From assembly GCA_009760885.1 (NCBI GenBank), contig CM019716.1:9308438-9372437 (forward strand): a DNA stretch of 64,000 nt, written 5' to 3'. Under the pieces are notes generated by a model. It did no database searches. It saw only the letters and a program-made list of their open reading frames with translations, and had not been told where the DNA came from. Both the position numbers and the translations under genes were made by a program. Positions 47,911 to 57,487 of the stretch are shown here, piece after piece. The stretch comes from Achatina immaculata. Its lineage: Eukaryota; Mollusca; Gastropoda; Stylommatophora; Achatinidae. Position 1 is the stretch's first letter. Each line of letters starts with the position of its first letter.

Positions 47911-48540
47911 TATTATCATCATCATCATCATCATTATCCAGTGCCTTTTTTTTCGGAACAAAGGTTGGAGATAATGAATCTCCAGTTTCCTAGCTCCCTT
48001 GCCTTGAAGATGCACTCAGCCAGGCTGTGTCCTGTCATTCTCGTATGTTATCTTCCCACCTACATCTCTGTCTTTCTCTTGCTCTTTTTCCATCCACCTT
48101 TCCCTCGAGTATGGTCTTCAGTATGTTGTTAAGTCTTTTGATATGGCCAAAGTATTTTGTTTACTTGATCTTTATTTCTTTGAGTAGTTCACATTGCACT
48201 TGCAGCTGCTCTAAAACTTGTGCATTTGTTCTTTTCACTCTCCGTGTTAAATAACCTAGCTTTCTGTAGAACCACATTTCTGCTGCATTAATCTTTCTAA
48301 CTGTTAGCTTAGAGTCCAGGTTTCTGCTACATACAGTAAAACAGAATAGATATAGCTTTTTACTAATCATAGTTTTGTTTTTATGTGGTCAGATTTATGG
48401 TAACAGGACTGTCTTGATGGTGCTGAATGTATGTTCACTACATCACGCTTCCCTTAATTTGCATAATCTGATCCAGAAAAAAATCCCCAAGATTGGTCAA
48501 GCATTTAATTTCGGGTACTGGAGGTTTTTCACACAATTAA
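47911..48540 (-). pseudogene. RTE-like LINE (family C): 3' end fragment, copy 1
   Basis: The minus strand encodes a LINE C terminus: INAAEMWFYRKLGYLTRRVK, then RTNAQVLEQLQ, and in other frames KYFGHIKRLNNILKTILEGK and TGHSLAECIFKARE. The frames are broken by several indels. The 3' end carries an (ATG)n tail (the TCATCATCATCAT run at about 47913-47938 on +). It is related to family B ([11 protein letters not shown]) but clearly distinct. The rest of the element is missing; sequence at 48380-48540 may still belong to it but is not recognisable as protein. Confidence 0.8.
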
Positions 48541-48552
48541 GTTTACATCCTT

Positions 48553-48595
<43 letters not shown>

Positions 48596-48800
48596 GTCTC
48601 TGTCCCTCAATCTCCTTCTCTCTCTGTTTTACTCTCTATCTCTCTGTCTCTGTCTCTCAATCTCCTTCTCTCTCTGTTTCACTCTCTATCTCTCTCTTTC
48701 CGTCTCTCTATTTATGTTTCTTTATCCCTCTTTCTGTCTCACTTTCTCTCTCTTTCTGTCTCCCTCTGTCTCTCTGCTCTCTCTTTCTTTCTCCCTCTCC
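48541..48800. repeat. (CT)n-rich tract, copy 1
   Basis: TCTCTCTCTCTCTCTCTGTC and longer imperfect periods (CTCAATCTCCTTCTCTCTCT). Duplicated at 51421-51685. The Leu/Ser open frame on + is an artefact. Confidence 0.88.
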
Positions 48801-48837
48801 CTTCCCCCTCACGCCATTCTCATATCAAAGTCCTTTA

Positions 48838-48955
48838 TTAAGCACAGCTTCATCACTTTAATACTCTAGCACAGCTTCATCACTTTAATACACTAGCACA
48901 ACTTCGTCACTTTAATAATCTAGCATAACTTCATCACTTAAATACTCTAGATAAA
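48838..48955 (+). repeat. 27-bp CACAACTTCATCACTTTAAT satellite, small block 1
   Basis: Four units of AGCACAACTTCATCACTTTA plus ATACTCT. The same family forms large arrays at 60886-61300 and 62941-63640. Here it abuts the 3' end of a minus-strand Penelope-like element. Confidence 0.88.
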
Positions 48956-49850
48956 GGGAATGGCGACTGCAGTAAAACTGGTATAAATAATAAAGGTAGA
49001 TAGAGGTGTATGGTGTAGTTTTACAAAGTGATAGAGGGAGTGAGTAAAGTGAGAAAAAATGAATAGAAATAATGAGAATGTATAATTGAAAAACATACAA
49101 CATCCGATATTTCGCCGTGAGCCTTTTTCGAGGATTACATACACAGACGAGATTTTTAAAAAACGTATAATTAAACGAAGAACTTATCTTAATATGGGTT
49201 CCTCCAGAAGTAGGAAACAGAGAAATGCGTGTCCATTTGAAGAGGCATAGAGACCACGCAGGACCACACAAAGGATAAGGCGATAGAGCCAATCGTAAAG
49301 AAGAGATGAAGAGAGAGAGAGAGGAGGAGGAGGAGGAGAAAAACAGGTGGTTGAAAGGGGGGGAGGCAATAGAAACATGATAGTCACTAGAGGAGAAGGT
49401 GACGGGGGGGGGGGTGGGGAACGCTGAGAGATAATGAATGTAGAACATAAACACCTGCAGGGAGAAAATGTGAAACTGGTGAATAGGACAAGACCCTATA
49501 AACACTAATATGTTGCCAGAGAAGAGAGGGTGGCGGTAGGGAGGGGTAGCTAGGAGAAAGAAAGTAGAGTAAAAAAAAAGTGGATGGGGGGGGGGGGGAA
49601 CTAAAGAAGGTACAGAAAGCTGAAGACATTGTTAATTCCAGCTGAGTGAAGACAGCCAGCCTGGAAAATAAGGTGCTGTTCTAGGACCCTTCGAGATCAT
49701 ACATCAGCAGAACAAGACAAGAGCGGATCGCACTAACAGAAATATCCTGTTTTTCCCTGTAGTTGCTAAGGCAAAAATGTTTAGCCACAGGTGTCAAGGC
49801 CATCTTAGAAATATGATTAAGATGTTGGCGACAACGATCTGCTAACAGTT
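48956..49850 (-). mobile_element. Penelope-like element, 3' UTR and GIY-YIG end (fragment 1)
   Basis: Reverse complement matches the 3' UTR that follows the GIY-YIG domain in the plus copies at 58.2-58.9 kb. It includes the poly-C/C-T stretch and the landmark AAAGGCTCACGGCGAAATAT (complement of about 49108-49127). From about 49640 to 49850 it matches the C-terminal coding part (TPVAKHFCLS and EQRLIFQTG equivalents on the minus strand). It is cut at 49850 against a 34-bp array. There is no RT. Confidence 0.8.
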
Positions 49851-50255
49851 GTTAAGAAAGTTCATGTTAGAGGTGAGAACTTAGAAGTAAAACCTTTAGG
49901 AATAGCTTTCAGGCGAAGACAGCTGTTAAGAAAATTAACGTGAGAGGTGAAGACAGTTGTTAAGAAAATTATCGTGAGAAGTCAAGAAAGTTGTTAAGAA
50001 AATTAACGTGAGAAGTCAAGACAGTTGTTAAGAAAATTAACCTGAGAAGTCAAGACAGTTGTTAAGAAAATTAACGTGAGAAGTCAAGACAGTTGTTAAG
50101 AAAATTAACGTGAGAGGTGAAGACAGTTGTTAAGAAAATTAACGTGAGAAGTCAAGACAGTTGTTAAGAAAATTAACGTGAGAGGTGAAGACAGTTGTTA
50201 AGAAAATTAACGTGAGAGGTGAAGACAGTTGTTAAGAATATTAACGTGAGAGGTG
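49851..50255 (+). repeat. 34-bp TTAACGTGAGAAGTCAAGAC array, about 11 units
   Basis: Unit TTAACGTGAGAAGTCAAGAC plus AGTTGTTAAGAAAA, with GAGGTGAAGAC variants. Its first unit (AACAGTTGTTAAGAAAGTTC, about 49845) merges with the end of the PLE fragment, so the array may have been seeded by that junction. Confidence 0.9.
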
Positions 50256-50718
50256 AAGCGCGTCTTCTTGTATGTGGCAGACGCGTGGTCAGTGGCGGCT
50301 GGGGAGAGGGGAGGTGGCAAAAGACTGAAAGAGAGAGTAATAAGAGATTTGAGAGATTTGGTGATACGATTTAAAGAAGGCATGGTGACGAGAAGAGATA
50401 TCGAATAACAGCAGGGGTGTGGAGGGAGAGTAGAGGCTAACCTGACATGCACAGAAGGAATGAAAATGGAGATGAATGAAGAGATGATAACAGGTGAGGG
50501 AGATGAAACATATACCAGGAAAAGGTACAGATTCTGAAAACGAATAGTGGGATAGACAGAGGTACAGAGTCTGGAAAGAAATAGAGGGATAGACAGAGGT
50601 ACAGAGTCTGGAAAGAAATAGAGGGATAGATAGCACGGCACAAGTCAACGAAAACGGACACAAATCTAGGCAACAGTGTCGTAGTCAAGTAGGAGAATGT
50701 GACAGATAAAAGGGATAA
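50256..50718. other. Purine-rich segment with three 37-bp repeats
   Basis: GA-rich and mostly non-repetitive. At about 50523-50632 there are three copies of ACAGAGGTACAGAGTCTGGA plus AAGAAATAGAGGGATAG. From 50633, GCACGGCACAAGTCAACGAA begins a stretch that recurs at 55014-55084. The minus-strand Ser/Leu/Pro open frames are low complexity and not called. Confidence 0.5.
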
Positions 50719-50865
50719 CGACTGCAGTAAAACTGGTTCAGATAATAAAAGTAGATAGAGGTGTATGGTGTAGTTTGACAAAGTGGCAGAGGGAGTGAGT
50801 AAAGTGAGAAAAAATGAATAGAAAGTATGAGAATGTATAACTGAAAAACATACAACTTTCCTAGC
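50719..50865 (-). mobile_element. PLE 3' UTR fragment
   Basis: AACGACTGCAGTAAAACTGG through GAATGTATAACTGAAAAACA is the end of the PLE 3' UTR on the minus strand. It is identical to 55085-55233. It ends abruptly at the family C LINE copy that starts at 50866. Confidence 0.75.
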
Positions 50866-51420
50866 TCCCTTGCCTTGAAGATGCACTCAGCCAGGCTGTG
50901 TCCTGTCATTCTCGTATGTTATCTTCCCACCTACATCTCTGTCTTTCTCTTGCTCTTTTTCCATCCACCTTTCCCTCGAGTATGGTCTTCAGTATGTTGT
51001 TAAGTCTTTTGATATGGCCAAAGTATTTTGTTTACTTGATCTTTATTTCTTTGAGTAGTTCACATTGCACTTGCAGCTGCTCTAAAACTTGTGCATTTGT
51101 TCTTTTCACTCTCCGTGTTAAATAACCTAGCTTTCTGTAGAACCACATTTCTGCTGCATTAATCTTTCTAACTGTTAGCTTAGAGTCCAGGTTTCTGCTA
51201 CATACAGTAAAACAGAATAGATATAGCTTTTTACTAATCATAGTTTTGTTTTTATGTGGTCAGATTTATGGTAACAGGACTGTCTTGATGGTGCTGAATG
51301 TATGTTCACTACATCACGCTTCCCTTAATTTGCATAATCTGATCCAGAAAAAAAATCCCCAAGATTGGTCAAGCATTTAATTTCGGGTACTGGAGGTTTT
51401 TCACACAATTAAGTTTACAT
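50866..51420 (-). pseudogene. LINE family C 3' end fragment, copy 2
   Basis: Duplicates 47985-48540 at an offset of 2871 bp. It lacks the (ATG)n tail because the duplication joined CTTTCCTAGCTCCCTTGCCT directly to PLE sequence. Same broken frames, including INAAEMWFYRKLGYLTRRVK. Confidence 0.8.
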
Positions 51421-51424
51421 CCTT

Positions 51425-51471
<47 letters not shown>

Positions 51472-51830
51472 GTCTCTGTCTCTCAATCTCCTTCTCTCTC
51501 TGTTTTACTCTCTATCTCTCTGTCTCTGTCTCTCAATCTCCTTCTCTCTCTGTTTCACTCTCTATCTCTCTCTTTCCGTCTCTCTATTTATGTTTCTTTA
51601 TCCCTCTTTCTGTCTCACTTTCTCTCTCTTTCTGTCTCCCTCTGTCTCTCTGCTCTCTCTTTCTTTCTCCCTCTCCCTTCCCCCTCACGCCATTCTCATA
51701 TCAAAGTCCTTTATTAAGCACAGCTTCATCACTTTAATACTCTAGCACAGCTTCATCACTTTAATACACTAGCACAACTTCGTCACTTTAATAATCTAGC
51801 ATAACTTCATCACTTAAATACTCTAGATAA
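51421..51830. repeat. (CT)n tract and 27-bp satellite, copy 2
   Basis: Duplicate of 48541-48955, with a slightly longer (CT)n, then four 27-bp satellite units at about 51717-51825. Confidence 0.88.
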
Positions 51831-52499
51831 AGGGAATGGCGACTGCAGTAAAACTGGTATAAATAATAAAGGTAGATAGAGGTGTATGGTGTAGTTTTAC
51901 AAAGTGATAGAGGGAGTGAGTAAAGTGAGAAAAAATGAATAGAAATAATGAGAATGTATAATTGAAAAACATACAACATCCGATATTTCGCCGTGAGCCT
52001 TTTTCGAGGATTACATACACAGACGAGATTTTTAAAAAACGTATAATTAAACGAAGAACTTATCTTAATATGGGTTCCTCCAGAAGTAGGAAACAGAGAA
52101 ATGCGTGTCCATTTGAAGAGGCATAGAGACCACGCAGGACCACACAAAGGATAAGGCGATAGAGCCAATCGTAAAGAAGAGATGAAGAGAGAGAGAGAGG
52201 AGGAGGAGGAGGAGAAAAACAGGTGGTTGAAAGGGGGGGGGAGGCAATAGAAACATGATAGTCACTAGAGGAGAAGGTGACGGGGGGGGGGGGGAACGCT
52301 GAGAGATAATGAATGTAGAACATAAACACCTGCAGGGAGAAAATGTGAAACTGGTGAATAGGACAAGACCCTATAAACACTAATATGTTGCCAGAAGAAG
52401 AGAGGGTGGCGGTAGGGAGGGGTAGCTAGGAGAAAGAAAGTAGAGTAAAAAAAGTGGGGGGGGGGGGTGGAAAACTAAAGAAGTTACAGAAAGCTGAAG

Positions 52500-53220
52500 A
52501 CATTGTTAATTCCAGCTGGATGGAGACAGCCAGTCTGGAAAATAAGGTGCTGTTCTAGGACCATCCGAGATCATACATCAGCAGAACAAGACAAGAGCAG
52601 ATTGCACTAACAGAAATGTCCTGTTTTCCCCTGTGGTTGCTAAGGCAAAATTGTTTAGCCATAGGTGTCCAGAAATATGATTAAGATGTTGGCGAAATCA
52701 ATCTCCTAAGCGAAAAACCGGTCTCCCTTGTGTACTTCATACCACAACGTTTGCACATAATAGCATAAATAACATTGCGTAAAGTACAGCTGAAACCCTC
52801 CTGAACTGATAACGTGGACTTAGGGAAGGAGATCTGGCTAGCCTCGACAACAAACGGACAAGTGTTGCATCTACAGCGTCTGCAAACGTCTGGTACTATA
52901 AAAAGTGTCATGTGTCTTAAGGCGACTTAGAGCTAAAAGGTCTCTGAGGCTCTTGTCCCGTCTGTAGGCCACCGATGGGGGCTCCCCACAAAGTTCAGGC
53001 TCGGTCTGGAGGAAATGGAGATGGCGAAACAGTATGTTTTTAACTGCCAAGCTATGAGTGTGGTGCGTGAGTACCAGTTTAACTCTGTCCGAGCTACAGT
53101 GCGGTTTAGCAGTGAGGGCTTGTTGCCGCGATATATGGCTGATGCGGCTTCAAGATGACGAGAGGACATGTTCTGGATAGCCGCGTTGACGGAAGAAATC
53201 TAACATTTTATGGCCTTGAT
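52500..53220 (-). pseudogene. PLE A linker and GIY-YIG endonuclease
   Basis: The linker begins DQGHKMLDFFRQRGYPE right after the RT stop and continues in shifted frames through LNWYSRTTLIAWQLK and a VAYRRDKSLRDLL-type motif. The cysteine motif CRRCRCNTCPFVVEA follows, then the endonuclease core NVIYAIMCKRCGMKYTRETG. The GIY-YIG family normally reads YIGET here. Ile to Thr and Gly to Arg changes are present in this minus-strand copy, while plus-strand copies keep YIGET. At least three frameshifts are evident. GIY-YIG nucleases nick DNA and in PLEs are thought to prime integration. Confidence 0.82.
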
Positions 53221-53221
53221 C

Positions 53222-54255
53222 CTAGAGATCAACATCCTCAGTACACAAGCATCGTAACCTAAGAAGCTGGGAAAAAGGAATAGAGTCCTTACACGATCTG
53301 GGATGGGAGGAAGAGTACAAGAGATAGCTGTGAGAGTCTGTAGGTTTATAGGAGACAGAAGCAGTAAGCCCGGTAGGGCCGGTAGTAACGGCAATGTCGA
53401 GAAAGTTAGCGGAAGTAGCAGAGACATGGGAGGTGAAAGAAATGACAGGACTGTACTCCTTAACAAAACTGATAAAGTTGTCAAGATCTTCCTCTGGCAT
53501 TGATGTGAACCCAATGCCGTCATATATGTAGTGTCTATAGAAGGCGGAAAAGGGTCCTCTAAAGGCTCTCAGAACCTTGTGTTCGAAGTGGCCCATGAAC
53601 AGACATGCGTAGCTGGGGCCCATTTTGCTACCCACGGCCACACCACTAATCTGGTCGAAGTACAGGCCATTGAATTCAAAAGAATTGAGTTGGAGGACAA
53701 GTCGTGTAAGGCGTAGAATAGTAGACGTAGGAATAGAGGGATTGCGTCTTTTGTTCAGAAAGAACTTGATTGCCTGAAGTCCCTGATCATGTGGGATGAA
53801 TGTGTATAAGGACACTACATCAAGGGTGAAGATACGGTAGGTGTGACCAGGCAGGAGTGTAAGGGTCTCAAAAGCAATGAGAGCATCATTCGTGTCCTTA
53901 AGATAAGTGGGCAGACTAGTGACCAGAGGTTGAAAGATGCTGCCAAGAAAGTCAGAGATTTGTTCCGTAGGGCAGGAACAAGCAGACACTATGGGCCTTC
54001 CTGGGTTGCCTGGTTTGTGAATCTTAGGGAGTAGATAAAAGGATGGTTTCCCTAAGCAGCTGTCGCGGATGTGAAGATGAGTAGCAGAGAGAGAAAGACC
54101 AGTCTTGTGGATGAGTTCTTTGATCGTGTCACAAACATGGTGGTTGTTGGCCAGAGTCGGATTTTGAGGGCGAGAGACATAAAATTCAGTGTTGCTCAGC
54201 TGGCCCATGGCATCTTGGATATACAATTCTTTCTTCCAACAAACTGTGCTGTGAT
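53222..54255 (-). pseudogene. PLE A reverse transcriptase
   Basis: A 334-codon minus-strand frame (53222-54226). Penelope RT landmarks in order: YIQDAMGQLSNTEFY (N-terminal RT), FYLLPKIHKPGNPGRPIVSA, CPTEQISDFL, TLDVVSLYTFIPHDQGLQA (motif A Asp), ISGVAVGSKMGPSYACLFMG (motif B), HYIYDGIGFTS (motif C) and ANFLDIAVT. Motif C normally has two adjacent aspartates (YIDD type). Here the first is Tyr, codon 53522-53524 on the minus strand, which should abolish polymerase activity. An in-frame TAG at 53222-53224 separates the RT from its continuation DQGHKMLDFFRQRG. The N-terminal ~150-200 residues usual for PLEs are absent. Copy B is identical in this protein, so the lesions predate the duplication. 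Confidence 0.9.
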
Positions 54256-55013
54256 TTGAGGATTTGGAATTCCAGGATCAAGGCCATAAAATACTAGATT
54301 TCTTCCGTCAACGCGGCTATCCAGAACATGTTCTCTGGTCATCGTGGAACCACATCAGCCATATATCGCGGCAACAAGCCCTCACTCCAAACCACACTGT
54401 AGCTTGGTCAGAGTTAAACTGGTACTCACGCACCACCCTCATAGCTTGGCAGTTAAAAACATACTGTTTCTTCATCTCCATCTCCTCCAGACCGAACCTG
54501 ATACATGTGAACTTTGTGGGGAACCCACATTGGTGGCCTACAGACGGGACAAGAACCTCAGGAACCGTTTAGTTCGAAGTCACTTTAAACAAGATGACAC
54601 TTTTTATGGTACCAGACGTTGCGGACGCTGTAGATGCAACACTTGTTCGTTTGTTGTCGAGGCAGCCAGATCTCCTTCCCTAAGTCCACGTTATCAGTTC
54701 AGGGGGGTTTCACCTGTACTTCACCCAATTTTATTAATGCTATTATGTGCAAACGTTGTGGTATGAAGTACATAGGGGAGACTGGGTTACGCTTGGAGAT
54801 TGTTTTCGCCAATATCTTAATGATATTCCTAAGAGGACCTGGACACCTGTGGCTAAACATTTTTGCCTTAGCAAGCACAGGGGAAAACAGGACATTTCTG
54901 TTAGTGCGATCCGCTCTTGTTCTGTTGATGTACGATCACAGAGGGTCCTAGAACAGCGCCTTATTTTCCAGACTGGCTGTCTCCACCCAGCTGTCTCTAC
55001 CCAGCTGGAATAG
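54256..55013 (+). pseudogene. PLE plus-strand segment A: linker and GIY-YIG
   Basis: Begins EDLEFQDQGHKILDFFRQRG, homologous to the point just after the RT in the minus copy, so it lacks the RT. It continues through LNWYSRTTLIAWQLK, VAYRRDKNLRNRLVRSHFK, CGRCRCNTCSFVVEA, MCKRCGMKYIGETG, TPVAKHFCLSKHRGKQDISV and RVLEQRLIFQTGCLHPAV. Motifs fall in all three forward frames (54264-54572, 54344-54766, 54634-54951, 54747-55013), so three or more frameshifts are present. GIY-YIG residues YIGET are retained. It is cut at 55013 in CAGCTGGAATA and joined to GCACGGCAC. The 5' end abuts the 5' end of the minus-strand PLE, a head-to-head arrangement. Confidence 0.85.
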
Positions 55014-55734
55014 CACGGCACAAGTCAACGAAAACGGACACAAATCTAGGCAACAGTGTCGTAGTCAAGTAGGAGAATGTGACAGATAAAAGGGATAACG
55101 ACTGCAGTAAAACTGGTTCAGATAATAAAAGTAGATAGAGGTGTATGGTGTAGTTTGACAAAGTGGCAGAGGGAGTGAGTAAAGTGAGAAAAAATGAATA
55201 GAAAGTATGAGAATGTATAACTGAAAAACATACAACTTCCGATATTTCGGTGTGAGCCTTTTCCCAAGGATTACATGCACAAACGAGACCAAAAACCATA
55301 TAATTAAACGAAGAACTTATCTTAATATGGCCTCCTCCAGAAGTAGGAAACAGAGAAACGTGTGTCCACTAGAAGAGGCATAGAGACTATGCGAGGTCAC
55401 ACAAAGGATACGCTGATAGAGCCAACCGCAAAGAAGAAGAGAGAGAGGAGGAAAACAGGTGGTAGAAGGGGGGGGGGAGGCAATAGAAACATGATAGTCA
55501 CTAGAGGAGGTGTCGGAGGGGGGGAGGGGGAAGCGGAGAGATAATGAATGAAGAACATAAACACTTGCATGGAGAAAATATGAAACTGACGAATAAGACA
55601 AGACCCTATAAACACCAATATGTTGCCAGAGAAGAGAGGGTGGCTGTAGGGAGGGGTAGTTAGGAGAAAGAAACTAGAGTAAAAAAAGTGGGGGGGGGGG
55701 TGGAAAACTAAAGAAGTTACAGAAAGCTGAAGAC

Positions 55735-56450
55735 ATTGTTAATTCCAGCTGGATGGAGACAGCCAGTCTGGAAAATAAGGTGCTGTTCTAGGACCATCCG
55801 AGATCATACATCAGCAGAACAAGACAAGAGCAGATTGCACTAACAGAAATGTCCTGTTTTCCCCTGTGGTTGCTAAGGCAAAATTGTTTAGCCATAGGTG
55901 TCCAGAAATATGATTAAGATGTTGGCGAAATCAATCTCCTAAGCGAAAAACCGGTCTCCCTTGTGTACTTCATACCACAACGTTTGCACATAATAGCATA
56001 AATAACATTGCGTAAAGTACAGCTGAAACCCTCCTGAACTGATAACGTGGACTTAGGGAAGGAGATCTGGCTAGCCTCGACAACAAACGGACAAGTGTTG
56101 CATCTACAGCGTCTGCAAACGTCTGGTACTATAAAAAGTGTCATGTGTCTTAAGGCGACTTAGAGCTAAAAGGTCTCTGAGGCTCTTGTCCCGTCTGTAG
56201 GCCACCGATGGGGGCTCCCCACAAAGTTCAGGCTCGGTCTGGAGGAAATGGAGATGGCGAAACAGTATGTTTTTAACTGGCAAGCTATGAGTGTGGTGCG
56301 TGAGTACCAGTTTAACTCTGTCCGAGCTACAGTGCGGTTTAGCAGTGAGGGCTTGTTGCCGCGATATGGCTGATGCGGCTTCAAGATGACGAGAGGACAT
56401 GTTCTGGATAGCCGCGTTGACGGAAGAAATCTAACATTTTATGGCCTTGA
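55735..56450 (-). pseudogene. PLE B linker and GIY-YIG endonuclease
   Basis: Same order as in A. It is two bases shorter near 56365 (CGATATGGC versus CGATATATGGC in A), which changes the local frame. A 98-codon frame (56104-56400) now reads through RVKLVLTHHTHSLPVKNIL and VAYRRDKSLRDLL. The GIY-YIG core carries the same YTRET changes. It is non-functional through frameshifts. Confidence 0.8.
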
Positions 56451-56452
56451 TC

Positions 56453-57487
56453 CTAGAGATCAACATCCTCAGTACACAAGCATCGTAACCTAAGAAGCTG
56501 GGAAAAAGGAATAGAGTCCTTACACGATCTGGGATGGGAGGAAGAGTACAAGAGATAGCTGTGAGAGTCTGTAGGTTTATAGGAGACAGAAGCAGTAAGC
56601 CCGGTAGGGCCGGTAGTAACGGCAATGTCGAGAAAGTTAGCGGAAGTAGCAGAGACGTGGGAGGTGAAAGAAATGACAGGACTGTACTCCTTAACAAAAC
56701 TGATAAAGTTGTCAAGATCTTCCTCTGGCATTGATGTGAACCCAATGCCGTCATATATGTAGTGTCTATAGAAGGCGGAAAAGGGTCCTCTAAAGGCTCT
56801 CAGAACCTTGTGTTCGAAGTGGCCCATGAACAGACATGCGTAGCTGGGGCCCATTTTGCTACCCACGGCCACACCACTAATCTGGTCGAAGTACAGGCCA
56901 TTGAATTCAAAAGAATTGAGTTGGAGGACAAGTCGTGTAAGGCGTAGAATAGTAGACGTAGGAATAGAGGGATTGCGTCTTTTGTTCAGAAAGAACTTGA
57001 TTGCCTGAAGTCCCTGATCATGTGGGATGAATGTGTATAAGGACACTACATCAAGGGTGAAGATACGGTAGGTGTGACCAGGCAGGAGTGTAAGGGTCTC
57101 AAAAGCAATGAGAGCATCATTCGTGTCCTTAAGATAAGTGGGCAGACTAGTGACCAGAGGTTGAAAGATGCTGCCAAGAAAGTCAGAGATTTGTTCCGTA
57201 GGGCAGGAACAAGCAGACACTATGGGCCTTCCTGGGTTGCCTGGTTTGTGAATCTTAGGGAGTAGATAAAAGGATGGTTTCCCTAAGCAGCTGTCGCGGA
57301 TGTGAAGATGAGTAGCAGAGAGAGAAAGACCAGTCTTGTGGATGAGTTCTTTGATCGTGTCACAAACATGGTGGTTGTTGGCCAGAGTCGGATTTTGAGG
57401 GCGAGAGACATAAAATTCAGTGTTGCTCAGCTGGCCCATGGCATCTTGGATATACAATTCTTTCTTCCAACAAACTGTGCTGTGATT
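56453..57487 (-). pseudogene. PLE B reverse transcriptase
   Basis: A 334-codon frame (56453-57457) with the same protein sequence as copy A, as far as I can compare by eye. It includes FYLLPKIHKPGNPGRPIVSA, motif A TLDVVSLYT and motif B GVAVGSKMGPSYA. The altered motif C HYIYDGIGFTS has its Tyr codon at 56753-56755, and the same TAG follows CLCTEDVDL. The RT N terminus is missing at the same place as in A. Because both copies share the disabling changes, B is a segmental duplicate and not an independent retrotransposition. Confidence 0.9.

Larger units (their letters stand above)
51831..54255 (-). mobile_element. Penelope-like element A, minus strand
   Basis: A 2.4-kb PLE read right to left: RT (54255-53222), linker (53220-52920), GIY-YIG endonuclease (52911-52500) and 3' UTR (52500-51831). 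RT, linker and GIY-YIG in that order identify the EN-containing Penelope-like group. The RT N terminus is missing at 54255, where a plus-strand PLE segment begins. Several frameshifts, a stop and a changed RT active-site residue make it inactive. Confidence 0.88.
55014..57487 (-). mobile_element. Penelope-like element B, minus strand
   Basis: Same structure as element A. The first 70 bp (55014-55084) is the GCACGGCACAAGTCAACGAA segment also seen at 50633. The 3' UTR runs 55085-55735, GIY-YIG and linker about 55735-56450, RT 56453-57487. From about 55680 to 57487 it matches element A at an offset of 3231 bp with only scattered differences. Its 3' UTR outside that block is a different variant (TTTCGGTGTGAGCC versus TTTCGCCGTGAGCC). 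Confidence 0.88.

Noticed and set aside
49184..52380. Minus-strand Ser/Pro/Leu-rich frames over the PLE 3' UTR
   Set aside because: They translate the T/C-rich untranslated region of the PLE, are broken at homopolymer indels between copies, and have no homologous frame in the plus copies beyond the shared UTR.
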